Below are positions 62,509 through 64,000 of a stretch of 64,000 nucleotides of DNA, one piece after another. Source of the DNA: Rhodanobacter sp. B05 (GTDB lineage: Bacteria; Pseudomonadota; Gammaproteobacteria; Xanthomonadales; Rhodanobacteraceae); assembly GCF_002001085.1 (NCBI RefSeq), contig NZ_MUNU01000006.1:59227-123226 (forward strand). The letters are read 5' to 3'. The translations under genes were made by a program, and so were the position numbers. The notes beneath the pieces are model-generated. The model ran no database searches. It was not told where the DNA came from and saw only the letters and a list, made by a program, of their open reading frames with translations. Positions within the stretch are counted from its first letter, which is position 1. Every line of letters begins with the position of its first letter.

Positions 62509-63720
62509 ATGAGCGAGCCTGAGCAGGCCCTGGCCACGATTGCGCGTGGTGCCGATGAAATCATCAAGCGGGAGGATCTGGCCGAGCGCCTGAAGAGCGG
62601 ACGTCCGTTGCGCATCAAGGCCGGCTTCGATCCCACCGCGCCCGACCTGCATATCGGCCACACCGTGTTGCTCAACAAGATGCGCCAGTTCCAGGACCTG
62701 GGCCACCAGGTGATCTTCCTGATCGGCGACTTCACCGGCATGATCGGCGACCCCACCGGCAAGAACGTCACGCGCAAGCCGCTGACCCGCGAGGATGTGC
62801 TGGCGAATGCCGAAACGTACGCCGAGCAGGTTTACAAGGTGCTCGATCGGGAGAAGACCGAGCTGCGCTTCAATTCCGAGTGGTTCGGCGCGATGTCGGC
62901 TGCCGACATGATCAGGCTTGCGGCCCAGCACACCGTGGCGCGCATGCTCGAGCGCGATGATTTCACCAAGCGCTATGCCGCGCAGCAACCCATCGCGATC
63001 CACGAATTTCTGTATCCGCTGGTGCAGGGCTACGACTCGGTGGCGCTGAAGGCCGATGTCGAGCTGGGCGGTACCGACCAGAAGTTCAATCTGCTGATGG
63101 GTCGCGCCCTGCAGGAACACCACGGCCAGCCGCCACAAATCGTTCTGACCATGCCGCTGCTGGAGGGGCTGGACGGCGTCAACAAGATGTCCAAGTCGCT
63201 GGGCAACTACATCGGCATCAACGAGCCGGCCATCGACATCGTCACCAAGACCATGAAGATCGGCGACGAGCTGATGTGGCGCTGGTTCGAGTTGCTGAGC
63301 TTCGACGTGTCGCTGGACGAGCTGGCGCGCATGAAGCGCGATGTTGGCAGTGGTGCGCTCAACCCGCGCGACGCCAAGCTGCGCTTGGCACGTGAACTGG
63401 CGGCGCGATTCCACGACGCAGCCGCGGCCGAACTGGCGATCGCGGGCTGGCATGCCGTGGTGCGCGGCGAAGGCGACACCTCGCTGCTGCCGCAGGCCGA
63501 CATCGCGGTGCCGGCCGAGGGCCTGCGCCTGGCTGCGTTGCTCACTGCGGCAGGTCTCGCCAGCAGCAACTCCGAAGCGAACCGGAAACTGAAGGAACGT
63601 GCCGTGCGTATCGATGCGGAAGTGGTGGAGGATGCGCAGCGCATCTTCCATGTCGGCTTCGAGGGCGTGCTGCAAGTGGGCAAGCGCAACTTTGCCCGCG
63701 TAAGGCTGATCGCCGCCTGA
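62509..63720 (+). CDS. tyrS: Tyrosyl-tRNA synthetase
   Basis: Charges tRNA-Tyr. The 403-residue class Ic enzyme has the HIGH region [19 protein letters not shown] in [13 protein letters not shown] and a C-terminal S4 RNA-binding domain ([22 protein letters not shown]). AGAGAGT lies 6 bases before the ATG. It precedes the rRNA operon leader, the same gene order as in Pseudomonas. Confidence 0.97.
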   Translation: MSEPEQALATIARGADEIIKREDLAERLKSGRPLRIKAGFDPTAPDLHIGHTVLLNKMRQFQDLGHQVIFLIGDFTGMIGDPTGKNVTRKPLTREDVLANAETYAEQVYKVLDREKTELRFNSEWFGAMSAADMIRLAAQHTVARMLERDDFTKRYAAQQPIAIHEFLYPLVQGYDSVALKADVELGGTDQKFNLLMGRALQEHHGQPPQIVLTMPLLEGLDGVNKMSKSLGNYIGINEPAIDIVTKTMKIGDELMWRWFELLSFDVSLDELARMKRDVGSGALNPRDAKLRLARELAARFHDAAAAELAIAGWHAVVRGEGDTSLLPQADIAVPAEGLRLAALLTAAGLASSNSEANRKLKERAVRIDAEVVEDAQRIFHVGFEGVLQVGKRNFARVRLIAA

Positions 63721-63784
63721 TCCGTAGCCACTGCGGACAGACCTTGCACGGGACGGTCGTCCGGGCGTCCGACGCAGAAAGTGC

Positions 63785-63812
63785 TTGCCAAAAAGAGTGC
63801 AGGCCCTATCAT
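63785..63812 (+). promoter_or_regulatory. rRNA operon promoter P1
   Basis: TTGCCA (63785-63790) and TATCAT (63807-63812), 16 bases apart, upstream of the stronger P2. Its context fits the tandem promoters of ribosomal RNA operons. Confidence 0.5.
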
Positions 63813-63881
63813 GCGCGGCCCACGTCCGTTCGACGCCGTGTGGCGGTTCGCTCGACCCTTCGCAAAGCACCATCGAAGGTG

Positions 63882-63909
63882 TTGACGGTCTCCAAAAGCG
63901 ATGTAGAAT
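63882..63909 (+). promoter_or_regulatory. rRNA operon promoter P2
   Basis: TTGACG (63882-63887) and TAGAAT (63904-63909), 16 bases apart, followed by the GC-rich discriminator GGGCGGC typical of stringently controlled rRNA promoters. Confidence 0.72.
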
Positions 63910-64000
63910 GGGCGGCTCACCCGGGACGAAAGGTCCCTGGGGTGTCACTGGCAACGGTGACGGCGAAAGGATCTTTGACAGTGTGCGCAGGTGAATTGTG
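63910..64000 (+). other. 16S rRNA operon leader, cut by the window end
   Basis: The transcribed leader after P2 contains a boxA-like GGATCTTTGACA (63969-63980) followed by GTGTGCGCAGG, as in rrn leaders of related bacteria. The mature 16S gene begins beyond the window. Confidence 0.72.

Overview
The window is a high-GC (about two thirds G+C by eye) chromosomal segment of a gammaproteobacterium of the order Xanthomonadales, most likely family Rhodanobacteraceae (Rhodanobacter/Dyella-like). This is inferred from gene content and order: coaBC-dut-algC with a membrane-anchored phosphomannomutase, an AlgZ/AlgR pair, divergent pyrE and a Crc/ExoIII-like gene, and anmK-M23 peptidase-tyrS followed by an rRNA operon leader, the order also known from Pseudomonas. 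No phage, plasmid or CRISPR is visible and no complete tRNA or rRNA gene was recognised; the window ends inside an rRNA operon leader.

1-11.1 kb: nitrogen and sulfur assimilation. glnA is followed by a convergent sulfate-uptake cluster (outer-membrane porin, CysA, CysW, CysT, Sbp, plus an FAD/NAD-binding protein) and then by the nitrogen two-component pair ntrB-ntrC. 11.1-18.3 kb: a beta-1,2-glucan type module in which domains that are fused in NdvB-like cyclic glucan synthases are separate divergent genes (GH94 phosphorylase-like and PF10091 glycoamylase-like), the latter coupled to a flavin disulfide reductase. 18.6-19.5 kb: a short-form 6-phosphogluconate dehydrogenase.

19.5-26.4 kb: a type I restriction-modification operon (hsdM-hsdS-hsdR) with two toxin-antitoxin modules between hsdS and hsdR. 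26.4-30.7 kb: accessory genes on the minus strand, including at least two gene cassettes with integron-like attC recombination sites and no integrase in sight (a CALIN-type cluster), inserted just downstream of an AlgZ/AlgR-type LytTR system.

30.7-43 kb: LytTR regulators, an esterase, a large S9 peptidase, a lipoprotein phospholipase D, YceI, SixA, an orphan ParA, and unknown secreted proteins. 42-50.4 kb: polyamine synthesis (divergent speE/speA), 3-hydroxybutyrate dehydrogenase with a patatin-like phospholipase, an SDR, a SPOR protein and argS. 50.8-62.3 kb: conserved housekeeping genes radC, coaBC, dut, algC, pyrE, xth/crc-like, an AmpG-like MFS permease, anmK and an M23 endopeptidase (the last three plausibly acting in peptidoglycan turnover and recycling). 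62.5-64 kb: tyrS, then tandem promoters and the leader of an rRNA operon.

Repeated sequence families are scattered between genes: REP-like palindromes (three copies seen), a CCCTCTCCC/GGGAGAGGG hairpin element, and a GGGAATGGG-type inverted repeat. The most notable structures are the attC cassette cluster, the R-M operon with embedded toxin-antitoxin pairs, a perfect 14-bp hairpin covering the algZ start, an inverted repeat that includes the ntrB start codon, and a catalytically intact ExoIII in the crc genomic position.
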